DNA from: an uncultured Pseudomonadota bacterium
GTDB lineage: Bacteria > Myxococcota_A > UBA9160 > PR03
Direction: 5' to 3'
Assembly: GCA_900696485.1 (NCBI GenBank)
Contig: CAADGG010000021.1
Location: 17,501-81,500, forward strand
Length of the DNA stretch: 64,000 nucleotides
Numbering within the stretch: position 1 is the stretch's first letter; each line of letters opens with the position of its first letter. The notes below the pieces were generated by a model. It did no database searches, was not told the origin of the DNA, and saw only the letters and a list, made by a program, of their open reading frames with translations. Positions 28,401-36,210 of the stretch are shown here, piece after piece. Both the position numbers and the translations under genes were made by a program.

Positions 28401-30087
28401 CGTAGGCGGGGGCGTGCTGAGCGTCGGTATCGAGGACGGCGAGGTAGCGTGCGAGCGCGCGGCGCGGGTCTCCGTCGCCCGTGAGTTCGAGTTCGCCCGC
28501 CGCGCACAGCAGTTCGGCGCGCCGCGCCGGGGGCGCGGCGGCCGCGGCGCACTCCAGCACCTCGCCGAGTTCGCCGCGGCGTTCGAGCTTGCGCAGCGTC
28601 CGTTCGACGGCGGCGAGGGCGACCGGCTCGGCAGGGTCCAGGTCGAAGGCCATGCGATACGTGGCGGCGGCCGCCGCCGCATCGTCGAGTCGTGTCTCGT
28701 ACAGGTCGCCCAGGGCGAGCAGGTGCTCCTGCCGTTCCGCCGGAACACTCGCCAGGGCCGCCATCCGCTCCAGCAGCTCGACGCGCTCCTGATCGTGCGG
28801 TCCGCCGGCAAGCGCATCGGCGAGCGCGGCGATCGCGTCGGGATCGGCCGGCCGGTCGCTGGCGTCGCGACGCAGCTGCGCCAGTCGGCCTTCGTCCGGC
28901 GCCTCGGGGCGCGACCCGCCGAGCCCGAGATCGGACCAGCTCGGGATCTCCGCGCCGAGCTCCATCGCGCGCTCGAGGTGCCAGGTGCGGCCGGCCGCGT
29001 CGTCGAGCCGGCTGGCGGCTTCGGCCAAAGCCAGGTGGATGTCCCCGTCGCCTTCGCGGAGGTCTGCGGCTCGCTGCAGCCAGAGGCGCGCCGCCGCGGG
29101 ATCGTTCGCCGTGTCGAGCAGCAGCCGGCCGGTCTCGAGGGCGATGCGCGCGCGTGCGTCGGGAGTCCGGGCCAGCAGCAGACGTCGCTCGGCGAGTCCG
29201 ACGATGGCTTCGTGACGACCGAGCGCGGACAGGGCGCTCGCCATCGCGTCGAGCCACTCGGGCTGCTCGGGCGCCGCTTCGTGAGCGGCCTCGTAGACGG
29301 CGAGCGCACGGACGGGATCGCCGAGCGCCTCGAGGAACAGGCGGCCGAGCGCACGCTGCGCACTCGAGCGCTCGGGGCCGCTGGGCAATGCCAGCGCGAG
29401 CGCCTGCTGCCAGCACTCGATCGCCTCGTCGAGCCGCCCGGCGCTTTCGAGGGCTTCTCCGAGGCCGAGCCAGGCCCGTTGCGAGCCGGCGTCGGCCGCC
29501 CGGGCCTGCTCGAAGGCCTGGATCGCGAGCGAAGGCTCTCCGGCGCGCAGGCAGGCGGCGCCGGTCTCGGCCAGCAAGGCGGCCCGCTCGGTCGGTCGCG
29601 CCGCCCCGGCGGCTTCGCGGACGGCGAGCGCCAGCGCCTCGTCCCAGCGACCGGCTGCGACACAGCGTCCGCGCAGCCGGCGCAAGGCGGGCGCGAAGTG
29701 CGGGTCGATCTCGAGCGTACGCCGGTGGCAGGCTTCGGCGCGCTCCGGATCGAGGCCGGCCTCGTCGAGGGCGTGGCCGAGCCGGTATCGCATGCGGGCG
29801 ACTTCGAGCGGCGAGCTCGAGTCCTCGACGGCCGCGAGGTAGCGCTCGTAGAGGGGAACGAGCGCGGCCCAGTCGCCCTGCAGGAAGTGGTGCTCCTCGA
29901 TCGCCTCGAAGGCCGCGCGGTCGGTCGGGTCCGCCTCGAAGCGTTCGCGCAGCCGTTCCGTCCGCGTCGTCACCCAGGCCACCCCCTCGGCCGTACGCAG
30001 GAAGTGCGCACAACTGGGCTGCTGATCGACCGAGACGGGCGCTGGCTTGATGCCCAAGCGCCAGCCGCGCCACGGTGTTGGAGGCAT
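22417..30087 (-). CDS. Giant TPR-repeat protein (about 2,500 residues)
   Basis: 2,556 residues from the ATG at 30087. Nearly the whole length is tetratricopeptide-type helices with typical A-x-A, Y-x-x-A-L-x-L-DP pattern (FEADPTDRAAFEAIEEHHF, YEAALRLDPDRAAPRAAL, YERYLAAVEDSSSPLEVARM). A GTG at 29973, preceded by GAGGGGG, would give 2,518 residues beginning VTTRTERLRERFEADP and may be the true start, as the first 38 residues look unlike repeats. No signal peptide, membrane segment or enzymatic domain was found, so it is probably a cytoplasmic scaffold. Similar giants occur in myxobacterial-type genomes. The C-terminal 150 residues change to a less regular helical domain. Function unknown. Partner genes are not apparent; it diverges from the ntrY-like gene. 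Confidence 0.85.
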   Translation of the reverse strand: MPPTPWRGWRLGIKPAPVSVDQQPSCAHFLRTAEGVAWVTTRTERLRERFEADPTDRAAFEAIEEHHFLQGDWAALVPLYERYLAAVEDSSSPLEVARMRYRLGHALDEAGLDPERAEACHRRTLEIDPHFAPALRRLRGRCVAAGRWDEALALAVREAAGAARPTERAALLAETGAACLRAGEPSLAIQAFEQARAADAGSQRAWLGLGEALESAGRLDEAIECWQQALALALPSGPERSSAQRALGRLFLEALGDPVRALAVYEAAHEAAPEQPEWLDAMASALSALGRHEAIVGLAERRLLLARTPDARARIALETGRLLLDTANDPAAARLWLQRAADLREGDGDIHLALAEAASRLDDAAGRTWHLERAMELGAEIPSWSDLGLGGSRPEAPDEGRLAQLRRDASDRPADPDAIAALADALAGGPHDQERVELLERMAALASVPAERQEHLLALGDLYETRLDDAAAAAATYRMAFDLDPAEPVALAAVERTLRKLERRGELGEVLECAAAAAPPARRAELLCAAGELELTGDGDPRRALARYLAVLDTDAQHAPAYAGAARAAMIAGDEEALLSLWLREAEHADAERLAALAPELAHRLDAGGRIEDALPVLRRHALLAPTSRAALETLARALEDLGDTEELSDVLGRLDVLLDGRERGANQRRLGWLHAVEGRVEAAIAAWRAALRHDPADAASLEALLDAFAEADRTEEALAVLDALAARGIDATVGSRPLALHRARALERGGRLAEAAAGWRALHAEGERSDELFAAWERCARGAGDREALHEALTQCAAAATDPVARRRLDADRANLLEHSLGRLDEARALWEALADAGTEISEEAACRLEALLERTGDAAALCDRLAARGEQATGLAAWALHVRIAELAETRLGDIGRARRHLAMAVVLAPARVSSWQRLASLYDEQGQPTEFVHALEGEIAALESDPDAETRDRRLDLHVQAARTAERQLADAERAAHHWQRALSLAPDHEEAADWLLRSCEAEGRDEEAARLLSAQLEQIAGTPHADERNTDLRLRLAELLATRLDRASDAIAVLESAPARGLGARACAEQLAGLYARVGRHEECAALCESRSEEADDAPTRALWLARRGDALRAGGDAEGAEAAYEAALRLDPDRAAPRAALCDLLRARGDAVRLVTHLESGRHRGAVQDPAWHRELAALHQGPLHAPARALEHWIRVVALDASDEDARENAVALAIELGRLDDAVALLRSAAADPRTGSARSICWQRCGELLAGPLERPEEAVRCWREALLLEPEQAALRRRLRTTLEALGRSEDALAELRIEWRAAALPERAELAAHGADLAAAAVPGAVAAWLTRLVADEPADPTLWSAIAGIQARAGRAAECERALAEAARCAPDAAWRCALHRERAVWLEGALAAPGEACAALEAARHEDPRHPDVLTELDRLYAAAKRPRENLDVLCARLASLRHPVLRGALARRAAPLASALGETEQAADLWLSALSCAGPSERRALLPAALDALHAARRMQDWAMLAEEELADAAPPPARARTLQRALARNAAVLGRHERARAHARALVDADKAGGEPDDQRLLLRLLRAGGSVIERARRLEDWVTRAPEESERTDAWRELARLREERLADPAGAADAWRAVLHQDPDAADAWAGVRRCAERCGDARELARALEAEIEHGLAPLGARWRRLGVLRWREFGDGAGAEAALLAARAAEPDELSALALLQEIAERTGRFERAATLAREEIELLGDADPARRCTLWLRIAAIARHHVADPQRAAEAFERAGALGASGADELAGWAAALAELGVDDRWCEISAAWCDHPDARPQASDLLALALALVARGQWEQAKLRLTRAHALDPALAAAWRLSAQIHENDGNREAAAAAWRRAAENESGDAAADGWTRAAAHLAADHPERALEALEHAVASAPGFAPAEAALAPLAEARGQLATALAAADRLFAPGTERAATEPSQRLAAALAGARAARQLARWRSAWQLAGEALALDPEAPDALAARGLAAFHLGAESACRRDLTTRLAQATPDANRTELLVALARALENAGELQAALGRHSEALEEKPDHEEAHAGRLRVWERLGHHGEAASALAAWAAHTEPAALRAERYVRAARLARLANTHHQQAEQWLLEALAAESSHATAWCELATGLWDEGRTDEAWAAASEGASCVTSPRVRAVLETIRGRALEARSDEPGACAAYLAAVADDAEAHEAARSGARLLRLRGDWQQASEILHRAAESHGDPEQRAALFLECARILAGPLEDVGGALDAYERARALAPERLDVREARAALLAQLPGREGEALAELAKVLQEDPLRIDTIRRAGRIARQRGDEASARRGDALLHALGVASALERSSTPTRLDLACEAAMPALAPAGEGLRSLLAVLAPRVEAELASHFAAEAPATSGPEPDPARADDLRVSWRSAAGKLVGVPELLGLEAARLRTALEAMIAIGREGGLGREANRALRRFDDRTLPLLDLDDWRTTLRARAWARVADALDGDLRLVLTAIAAEAGAGPLAEDEDLTPWLAEAPDAVALLRALLRAWLSPPE

Positions 30088-30164
30088 GGTGAAAAAGCCC
30101 CTTCTGCGCGCCTTGTCTCGCGCTCCCGTTGCCGGGTGGGGGGCCTCTGATAGCCTCCCGCGTC

Positions 30165-32579
30165 ATGCCCCGGCCTCCGACCGCGAGGCTTCGTGCCAGC
30201 ATGGCGTCCGACCCCGCTCCGCACCTCGAATCGCGTCCCGCCGCCGCCGGCTCCGACCGTGTCCCGGTGCCCCCGGCGTCCGACCCGCTTGCGGCGGAGC
30301 GCCAGCGTCGCCGGCGTGAGATCTGGCTGTCCGCGCTGCTGGTCCTGCTGCTCGGCGGTCTCGTGCTCGGACAGCAGTGGGTGTCGGCGCCGCGGGCCGC
30401 CCCGCCGGCCGCAACGTCGGCGCTGTTCCTGCTGCTCAACGCCGCCAACGTGTTCCTGATCTTCCTGCTCGTCTACCTCGTCGCCCGCAACCTCGTGAAG
30501 TTGGTATTCGAGCGTCGGCGCGGCGCGCTCGGCTCGCACCTGAACCTCAAGTTCGTGCTGTCGTTCGCGCTGGTTGCGATCGTGCCGACCTCCGTGCTGT
30601 TCCTGGTGGCGTCGTCGATCGTCGGGGAATCGATCGATCGCTGGTTCAGCCTGCAGATCGACCGGACGCTCGACGAGAGCCGGCAGGTGGCGGAGTTCTA
30701 CTACCAATCCGAAGCCGACGATGCGCTGCGCTTCGGTCGCCGCATCGCCGACCAGATCGTCGAGCGGCACCTGCTCGATGGCGAGCCGCCCGAGGTGCTC
30801 TCGGACTTCATCCAGCGCAAGCAGCAGGACTACGGGCTCGGCATCGTCGAGGTCTTCGGCGTGTCGGGCGAGGAACTCGTGGTGTCGGTGAATCCGGAGA
30901 TTCCGACGGCCAGCTTCTCCCGGAGCGACAGCGATCTCGTCCGCTCGGCGCTCGAGGGCGTCGCCAGCTCGCGCGTGGAGGAGGTGCTCGGCGGCAGCGT
31001 GATCCGTGCGTCGGTCCCGATCCCGGCGTCACCGACGGGCGCGGTCCCGACCGGTGTCGTGGTCGTCAATCACTTCGTGCCGTTCGCCCTGGTGCAGAAG
31101 ATCGACGAGATCCGCCGGGCCCACGACGAATACCGGCGTCTGCAGCCCTACGCCGGGCACGTCGAGCGCAGCTACCAGTTCCAGCTGCTGCTCTTCTCGC
31201 TGGTGGTCCTGCTGTTCGCGATCTGGTGGGGCTTCCGGATGGCGAAGGGCGTGACCACGCCGATCCGCGCGCTGGCCGAGGGCACCGCGGACGTGGCGCG
31301 GGGCAACCTCGACGTGGTGGTGGAGGAGCAGGCCGACGACGAGATCGGCTTCCTGGTGCGCTCCTTCAATCGCATGATCCGCGATCTGCGCGAGGCCCGG
31401 GATGGGCTCGAGCGGACCAATGCGCAGCTCGAACAACGCCGTGGCTACATGGAGATCGTGCTGCGCAACGTCGGCGCCGGGGTCGTCTCGCTGGACGCCG
31501 AGGGGCGCATCCACACCATCAACCCGTCCGCCCAACGCTTGCTCGGGATCGCCGCCGGCGTGGGGCTCACGGGTCGGCGGCTCGAGGAGGTGGTGGCGGC
31601 GCCAGAGCAGCTCCAGACCGTGCAGGAACTCGCGGCTCGCCTGCGCGTCGGCGTGCGGGAGAGCATCCGTCGCCAGGTCCAGATGCCGACCGGCGACGAG
31701 ATGTTGACGTTGCTCGTCACCGTGACGTTGCTGAAGGACGAGGACGGCAAGGGGCTCGGAATCATCGTCGTGTTCGACGACTACACCCAACTCGTCAAGG
31801 TGCAGCGCATGGAGGCGTGGCAGGAAGTGGCGCGACGGATCGCCCACGAGATCAAGAACCCGCTGACACCGATCCAGCTCTCGGCCCAACGGATCCGGCG
31901 CCGCTTCGGTCCGCGCCTGCGCGATGCGGAAGACGCGCGGATCTTCGACGAGTGCGTGGAGACCATCACCGGACAGGTCGAGAGCCTGAAACTGCTGGTC
32001 AACGAGTTCTCCAACTTCGCCCGGCTCCCCGCCGCGAACCCGCTGCCGGAGGACCTCAACCGGATGGTCCGGGAGGCCGTCTCCCGCTACGGCGGCACGG
32101 AGGGGATCGTGCTCGAAACGGAACTCGATCCGGCGCTGCCGCCGGTCGACCTGGATCGCGAACAGATCGGCCGTCTGCTGACGAATCTCATCGACAACGC
32201 CGTGGCCGCGATCCGCCAGCGCGAGCTCGAGGAAGCTGCGTCTCGCCCGGCCGGGGATCCTCCGCGGCGATCCCGCGACGGGCGCATCCTCTTGCGAACC
32301 ATGCACGATGCTCCGCTGCATGCCGTCCGCCTCGAAGTCGTCGACGACGGCATCGGCATCCGCGCCGAGGATCGACGGCGCATCTTCGAGCCGTACTTCT
32401 CGACCAAGCCCCACGGCACCGGCCTCGGACTCGCGATCGTCTCGCGCATCGTCGCCGACCACCGCGGCTACGTGCGCGTGCACGATGTCTCGCCCTCCGG
32501 CGTCCGTTTCATCGTCGAGATCCCGGTTCCGGTGGAACCGCGGGCCGCACGGCCCGCGCAGGGAGAACACGCCGCGTGA
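30165..32579 (+). CDS. ntrY: Membrane sensor histidine kinase, NtrY-like
   Basis: 804 residues. Membrane segments near 53-69, 87-108, 130-152 and 339-358 enclose a periplasmic or extracytoplasmic region. Then come HAMP (about 359-412), PAS (about 430-540) and HisKA with the phosphorylated histidine near residue 561 (RRIAHEIKNPLTPIQLS). HATPase_c boxes are NLIDNAVAAI, DDGIGI and GTGLGLAI. The architecture matches NtrY of nitrogen-related NtrY/NtrX systems, but the signal cannot be inferred. ATG 30165 was preferred to a TTG at 30129; ATG 30201 is also possible. The stop overlaps the regulator's GTG by 4 bp. Confidence 0.9.
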   Translation: MPRPPTARLRASMASDPAPHLESRPAAAGSDRVPVPPASDPLAAERQRRRREIWLSALLVLLLGGLVLGQQWVSAPRAAPPAATSALFLLLNAANVFLIFLLVYLVARNLVKLVFERRRGALGSHLNLKFVLSFALVAIVPTSVLFLVASSIVGESIDRWFSLQIDRTLDESRQVAEFYYQSEADDALRFGRRIADQIVERHLLDGEPPEVLSDFIQRKQQDYGLGIVEVFGVSGEELVVSVNPEIPTASFSRSDSDLVRSALEGVASSRVEEVLGGSVIRASVPIPASPTGAVPTGVVVVNHFVPFALVQKIDEIRRAHDEYRRLQPYAGHVERSYQFQLLLFSLVVLLFAIWWGFRMAKGVTTPIRALAEGTADVARGNLDVVVEEQADDEIGFLVRSFNRMIRDLREARDGLERTNAQLEQRRGYMEIVLRNVGAGVVSLDAEGRIHTINPSAQRLLGIAAGVGLTGRRLEEVVAAPEQLQTVQELAARLRVGVRESIRRQVQMPTGDEMLTLLVTVTLLKDEDGKGLGIIVVFDDYTQLVKVQRMEAWQEVARRIAHEIKNPLTPIQLSAQRIRRRFGPRLRDAEDARIFDECVETITGQVESLKLLVNEFSNFARLPAANPLPEDLNRMVREAVSRYGGTEGIVLETELDPALPPVDLDREQIGRLLTNLIDNAVAAIRQRELEEAASRPAGDPPRRSRDGRILLRTMHDAPLHAVRLEVVDDGIGIRAEDRRRIFEPYFSTKPHGTGLGLAIVSRIVADHRGYVRVHDVSPSGVRFIVEIPVPVEPRAARPAQGEHAA

Positions 32580-33943
32580 AGAATCGGGTCCTGATCGTCG
32601 ACGACGAAGTCAGCATCCGCCGCTCGCTGGCCGGCCTGCTCGCGGACGAGGGTTGGGAGGCCGGCGACGCCGCCGACGGCAACGCGGCCCTCGCTGCGGT
32701 CCGCGAGGCCGGTGCCGACTTCGACGTCGTGCTGCTGGACATCGCGATGCCGGGTCGCGACGGCATCGCAGTGCTCGAGGATCTGCGCAGCATCCGGCCG
32801 GATCTGCCGGTCGTGATGATGAGCGGGCACGGCAACATCGAAACCGCGGTCCGCTCGACGCGGCTCGGGGCCTTCGACTTCATCGAGAAGCCCGTTTCGG
32901 CGGAGAAGCTGTTGCTGACGCTGCAGCATGCCGCGGACCAGCGCCGGCTCGCCGTGGAGAACCGGCGCTTGCGCGCGCAGGCGTTGCGGGCGCACGAGAT
33001 CCTCGGCGAGTCCGAGAAGATCCTCCGGCTCAAGCAGCAGATCGCGCAGGCCGCGCCGACCAACGGCTGGGCCCTGATCACCGGTGAGAATGGCACGGGC
33101 AAGGAGCTCGTGGCGCGACAGATCCATCTGCAGAGCCGGCGCGCCGCCGAGCCCTTCGTCGAAGTGAACTGCGCCGCGATCCCGGAAGAGCTGATCGAGT
33201 CCGAGCTCTTCGGTCACGAGAAGGGCGCCTTCACCGGCGCCATTGCGCGCAAGCTCGGCAAGTTCGAGCTGGCCCATCGCGGGACCCTGTTCCTCGACGA
33301 GATCGCCGACATGTCCCTGAAGACCCAGGCCAAGGTGCTGCGTGTCCTGCAGGAGTCGAAGTTCCAGCGGGTGGGCGGCAACGAGGCGATCGAAGTCGAC
33401 GTGCGGGTGATCGCGGCGACCAACAAGGATCTCGAAAAGGAGATTGCCGCCGGAACCTTCCGAGAGGATCTGTACTACCGGCTGGCCGTGATCCCGTTCC
33501 CGGTTCCGCCCCTGCGCGAGCGCAGCGAGGACATCCCGGCGCTGGCCCGTGCGTTCGTCGCCGAATTCTGTGGCGAAGCCGGCGTCAAGACCAAGGCCAT
33601 CTCGGCGCGCGCCATGGAGATCCTGCGCGGCTATTCGTGGCCGGGGAACGTCCGGGAGCTGCGCAACCTGATGGAGCGCCTCGTCCTGATGACGCCGGGC
33701 GCGCGGATCGAAGCCGAGCACCTGCCGGACGGCATGCGTGCGGCCGCGCCGCGCGAGGACGGAGGACCGGCCGCCACGCTCGACGGCGCACGGCGCGCGT
33801 TCGAGCGCGAGTTCCTGGTGGCGAAGCTTCGTGAGCACGGCTGGAACGTCTCGCGGACCGCGGAGGCCGTCGGGCTCGCCCGGGAGAGCCTCTCCCGGAA
33901 GATCCGCGCGCTGAAGATCGAGACCTCGCGTGGAGGTCACTGA
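32576..33943 (+). CDS. ntrX: Sigma-54-dependent response regulator, NtrX/NtrC-like
   Basis: 455 residues. The receiver domain has phosphoacceptor D55 (LLDIAMPG) and K105. The AAA+ sigma-54 domain has GENGTGKE at 170-177, GAFTGA at 217-222 (contact with sigma-54) and FLDEIAD. A Fis-type helix-turn-helix ends the protein (SRTAEAVGLARESLSRKIR, about 425-450). It activates sigma-54 promoters when phosphorylated by the overlapping NtrY-like kinase. GTG start at 32576 (GTGA overlap). Its stop lies inside the start of rimI. Confidence 0.94.
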   Translation: MKNRVLIVDDEVSIRRSLAGLLADEGWEAGDAADGNAALAAVREAGADFDVVLLDIAMPGRDGIAVLEDLRSIRPDLPVVMMSGHGNIETAVRSTRLGAFDFIEKPVSAEKLLLTLQHAADQRRLAVENRRLRAQALRAHEILGESEKILRLKQQIAQAAPTNGWALITGENGTGKELVARQIHLQSRRAAEPFVEVNCAAIPEELIESELFGHEKGAFTGAIARKLGKFELAHRGTLFLDEIADMSLKTQAKVLRVLQESKFQRVGGNEAIEVDVRVIAATNKDLEKEIAAGTFREDLYYRLAVIPFPVPPLRERSEDIPALARAFVAEFCGEAGVKTKAISARAMEILRGYSWPGNVRELRNLMERLVLMTPGARIEAEHLPDGMRAAAPREDGGPAATLDGARRAFEREFLVAKLREHGWNVSRTAEAVGLARESLSRKIRALKIETSRGGH

Positions 33944-34427
33944 CACTCCGGCCGATGCCGCGTCGCGCTGGTGCGTGAGGGCGGCGCGGATCGAGGAGAC
34001 CGAGACACTGGCGGCGCTGGCCGCGCAGGCCCCCGCGCGCGGCTGGTCCGCGGCGTCGTTCGCCGCGGAGCTGGCACGGCCGGGCGGCTGGGCCTGGGCG
34101 CTGCGCGAGCGCGCCGGCCCGGCGACGCCGCAAGGCCTGCTCCTGGCCCGCCCCGTGCTCGACGAGTTGCACGTCCTGCTGGTCATCGTGGCGCCCGCGC
34201 TCCGGCGTCGCGGCGGCGGCTCGGCGTTGCTACGCGTTGCGCTGGAGCGCGCGCGGCAGAGGGCCGTGGCGGTCGTCCATCTGGACGTGCGAGCCTCCAA
34301 TGGCCCGGCGCTGGCGCTCTACCGGCGTCACGGATTCCTCGCGGTCGGCCGTCGTCCTCGCTACTACGAGGGGCGCGAGGACGCCGTGCTGATGAGCCTG
34401 CGGCTCGTGGAAGGATCCTGCCCGTGA
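33930..34427 (+). CDS. rimI: GNAT N-acetyltransferase, RimI-like
   Basis: 165 residues with a GNAT fold: acetyl-CoA binding near LRRRGGGSALLRVALERA, and the RimI-like region LDVRASNGPALALYRRHGF followed by RRPRYYEGREDAVLMSL. RimI acetylates the N-terminus of ribosomal protein S18. The match to the RimI signature is good, but the exact substrate is inferred. GTG start at 33930, overlapping the ntrX-like gene by 14 bp; the stop overlaps pyrK by 4 bp. The first 25 residues are less conserved. Confidence 0.85.
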   Translation: MEVTDTPADAASRWCVRAARIEETETLAALAAQAPARGWSAASFAAELARPGGWAWALRERAGPATPQGLLLARPVLDELHVLLVIVAPALRRRGGGSALLRVALERARQRAVAVVHLDVRASNGPALALYRRHGFLAVGRRPRYYEGREDAVLMSLRLVEGSCP

Positions 34428-35254
34428 GCGCCAGTCCGAGTCCGCCTGCGATCCGCGTCGACGCCGAGGTTCGCGCCAACCAGGAGGAGGGAGCGGAGAA
34501 CCGCCGGCTCCGGCTCGGCGTGCCGGGTTGGCCCGGCTCGGCGCCCGGTCAGTTCGCGATGCTTTCGCCGGGTTCGCGGGGGGCGGCCGAACGCTACGAC
34601 CCGTTGTTGCCCCGGCCGATGGCGGTGTATCGCACGGTGCCCGAGGCGGGCGGCGCGGAACTCGAGATCCTCTACAAGCTGAGCGGGCGCGGCACGCGGC
34701 TGTTGGCCGACGCCCGGCCGGGAGCCACGGTGCGCGTCGTGGGTCCGCTGGGGGTCGGTTTCCCGTTGCCGCAGCTCGGGCAGCGCGCGTTGCTGGTCGG
34801 CGGCGGCACCGGCATCGCTTCCCTCTACGAGCTGGCGGCGGCGGCGCAGGCCCGCGGTCCGGTCGTCGTGCTGCTCGGCGCGCGGTCGGCGGCGGACCTG
34901 ATGGGTCGGGCGGATTTCGTCGCGCTCGGTGTGGATCTGCGCGTCGCCACCGAGGACGGCAGTGAAGGAACGCCGGGACGCGTGACGGAGTTGCTCGAGA
35001 CGGCGCTCGCCGCGCCGGATGCCGGCGGCGAGATCGTGTATGCCTGCGGGCCGACGCCGATGATGCGACGCGCCGCCGAAATCGCGGCGCGTCGCGAGTG
35101 CCGCTGCCTCGTGTCGCTCGAGAATCGCATGGCCTGCGGCTTCGGTGTGTGTCTGGGCTGCGCGGTGCCACGAACGGAGGGCGGCTTCGCTCTGGTGTGC
35201 CGAGACGGACCGGTGCTGGACGCCGGATCGGTGCGCTGGGAGGAGGCGTCGTGA
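34424..35254 (+). CDS. pyrK: Dihydroorotate dehydrogenase B electron-transfer subunit PyrK
   Basis: 276 residues of the ferredoxin-reductase superfamily. It has an FAD site (RPMAVYR), an NAD site (LLVGGGTGIASLYELA) and a [2Fe-2S] site with C238, C243, C246 and C259 (CGFGVCLGC then C after 12 residues). It passes electrons from PyrD's FMN to NAD+. GTG start at 34424 overlaps rimI; the stop overlaps pyrD. The pair means this organism makes pyrimidines with NAD-linked class 1B DHODH instead of the quinone-linked enzyme of many proteobacteria. Confidence 0.95.
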   Translation: MSASPSPPAIRVDAEVRANQEEGAENRRLRLGVPGWPGSAPGQFAMLSPGSRGAAERYDPLLPRPMAVYRTVPEAGGAELEILYKLSGRGTRLLADARPGATVRVVGPLGVGFPLPQLGQRALLVGGGTGIASLYELAAAAQARGPVVVLLGARSAADLMGRADFVALGVDLRVATEDGSEGTPGRVTELLETALAAPDAGGEIVYACGPTPMMRRAAEIAARRECRCLVSLENRMACGFGVCLGCAVPRTEGGFALVCRDGPVLDAGSVRWEEAS

Positions 35255-36183
35255 CGGTGGCCGTCGACACCGAGGTGAATCTCGGCGGCATCACGCTGCG
35301 CAACCCGGTGCTGACGGCATCCGGAACGTTCGGCTACGGGAGCGAGTTCGCACCGTTCTTCGCTCTCGATCGGATCGGGGGCATCGTCGCCAAGAGCCTC
35401 ACGCTCGAGCCGCGTTCGGGGAACCTGCCCCCGCGCATCGCCGAGACGCCCGCCGGCATGCTCAATGCGATCGGGCTCGAGAACGTGGGGGTCGATGCGT
35501 TCCTCGCCGAGAAGCTGCCGCTGCTTCCGGAGGGGTTGCCGGTGCTGGCAAGTGTGTTCGAGACCGACATCGATCGCTATGCGGAGGTCTGCAAGCGGCT
35601 CTCCGGGGCCCCCAAGCTGGCGGGCCTCGAAATCAACGCCTCGTGCCCGCACGTGAAGAGCGGCGGGATCGAGTTCGGCCAGCGCGTCGAGCTGCTGGCG
35701 CGACTGGTCCGCGAAACCCGCCGTGCGAGCTCCCTGCCCCTGTTCATCAAGCTGTCGCCGAACGTGACGGACATCCGCGAGATGGCGCGCGCGTGTGAAG
35801 CCGAGGGGGCCGACGGGATCTCCCTGATCAACACACTGCAGGCCCTCGACGTCGACCTGGCCACCCGCCGGCCGGCGTTGCGCAACGGCCTCGGTGGACT
35901 CTCCGGGCCGGCGATCCGGCCGGTGGCGCTGCGCATGGTCTGGCAGGCCTCGCAGGCCGTGAAGATCCCGGTGTGCGGGATCGGCGGCATCATGACCGGC
36001 GAGGACGCCGTCAAGTTCCTGGTCTGCGGCGCGACCGCCGTCCAAGTCGGAACGGCGAACTACCTGAATCCGATGGCCGCCGTCGAGGTCGCGGACGGCA
36101 TCGAGCGCTACGCCGCCGCGCATGGTTTCGCGCGCGTGTCCGAGTTGGTGGGGACCCTGCGTCCCTACGCGTCCAGTCGCTGA
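35251..36183 (+). CDS. pyrD: Dihydroorotate dehydrogenase class 1B, catalytic subunit
   Basis: 310 residues, an FMN-dependent TIM barrel oxidising dihydroorotate to orotate. Catalytic base Cys132 (NASCPHVKSGG) marks class 1; GFGIGGIMTGEDAVKFL-type residues at the end bind FMN phosphate (GIGGIMTGEDAV). The N-terminal LRNPVLTASGTFGYG is standard. GTG start at 35251 shares GTGA with the pyrK stop, and GGAGG lies 8 bp before it. It is the last gene of this overlapping chain, with a hairpin 9 bp after the stop. Confidence 0.96.
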   Translation: MTVAVDTEVNLGGITLRNPVLTASGTFGYGSEFAPFFALDRIGGIVAKSLTLEPRSGNLPPRIAETPAGMLNAIGLENVGVDAFLAEKLPLLPEGLPVLASVFETDIDRYAEVCKRLSGAPKLAGLEINASCPHVKSGGIEFGQRVELLARLVRETRRASSLPLFIKLSPNVTDIREMARACEAEGADGISLINTLQALDVDLATRRPALRNGLGGLSGPAIRPVALRMVWQASQAVKIPVCGIGGIMTGEDAVKFLVCGATAVQVGTANYLNPMAAVEVADGIERYAAAHGFARVSELVGTLRPYASSR

Positions 36184-36192
36184 TTCTGCCCG

Positions 36193-36210
36193 CGGGGAGA
36201 GGCCTCCCCG
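36193..36210 (+). terminator. Hairpin after pyrD
   Basis: CGGGGAG (36193-36199), loop AGGC, CTCCCCG (36204-36210): a perfect 7-bp stem 9 bp after the pyrD stop. No T run follows, so termination strength is uncertain. Confidence 0.45.

Noticed and set aside
23863..30150. A 2,095-codon open frame on the plus strand opposite the giant TPR gene
   Set aside because: Antisense shadow. High GC and the regular codon pattern of the TPR gene leave the complementary frame free of stops. Composition is Arg/Gly/Ala-rich with no family motifs, and the minus-strand frame shows clear TPR repeats.
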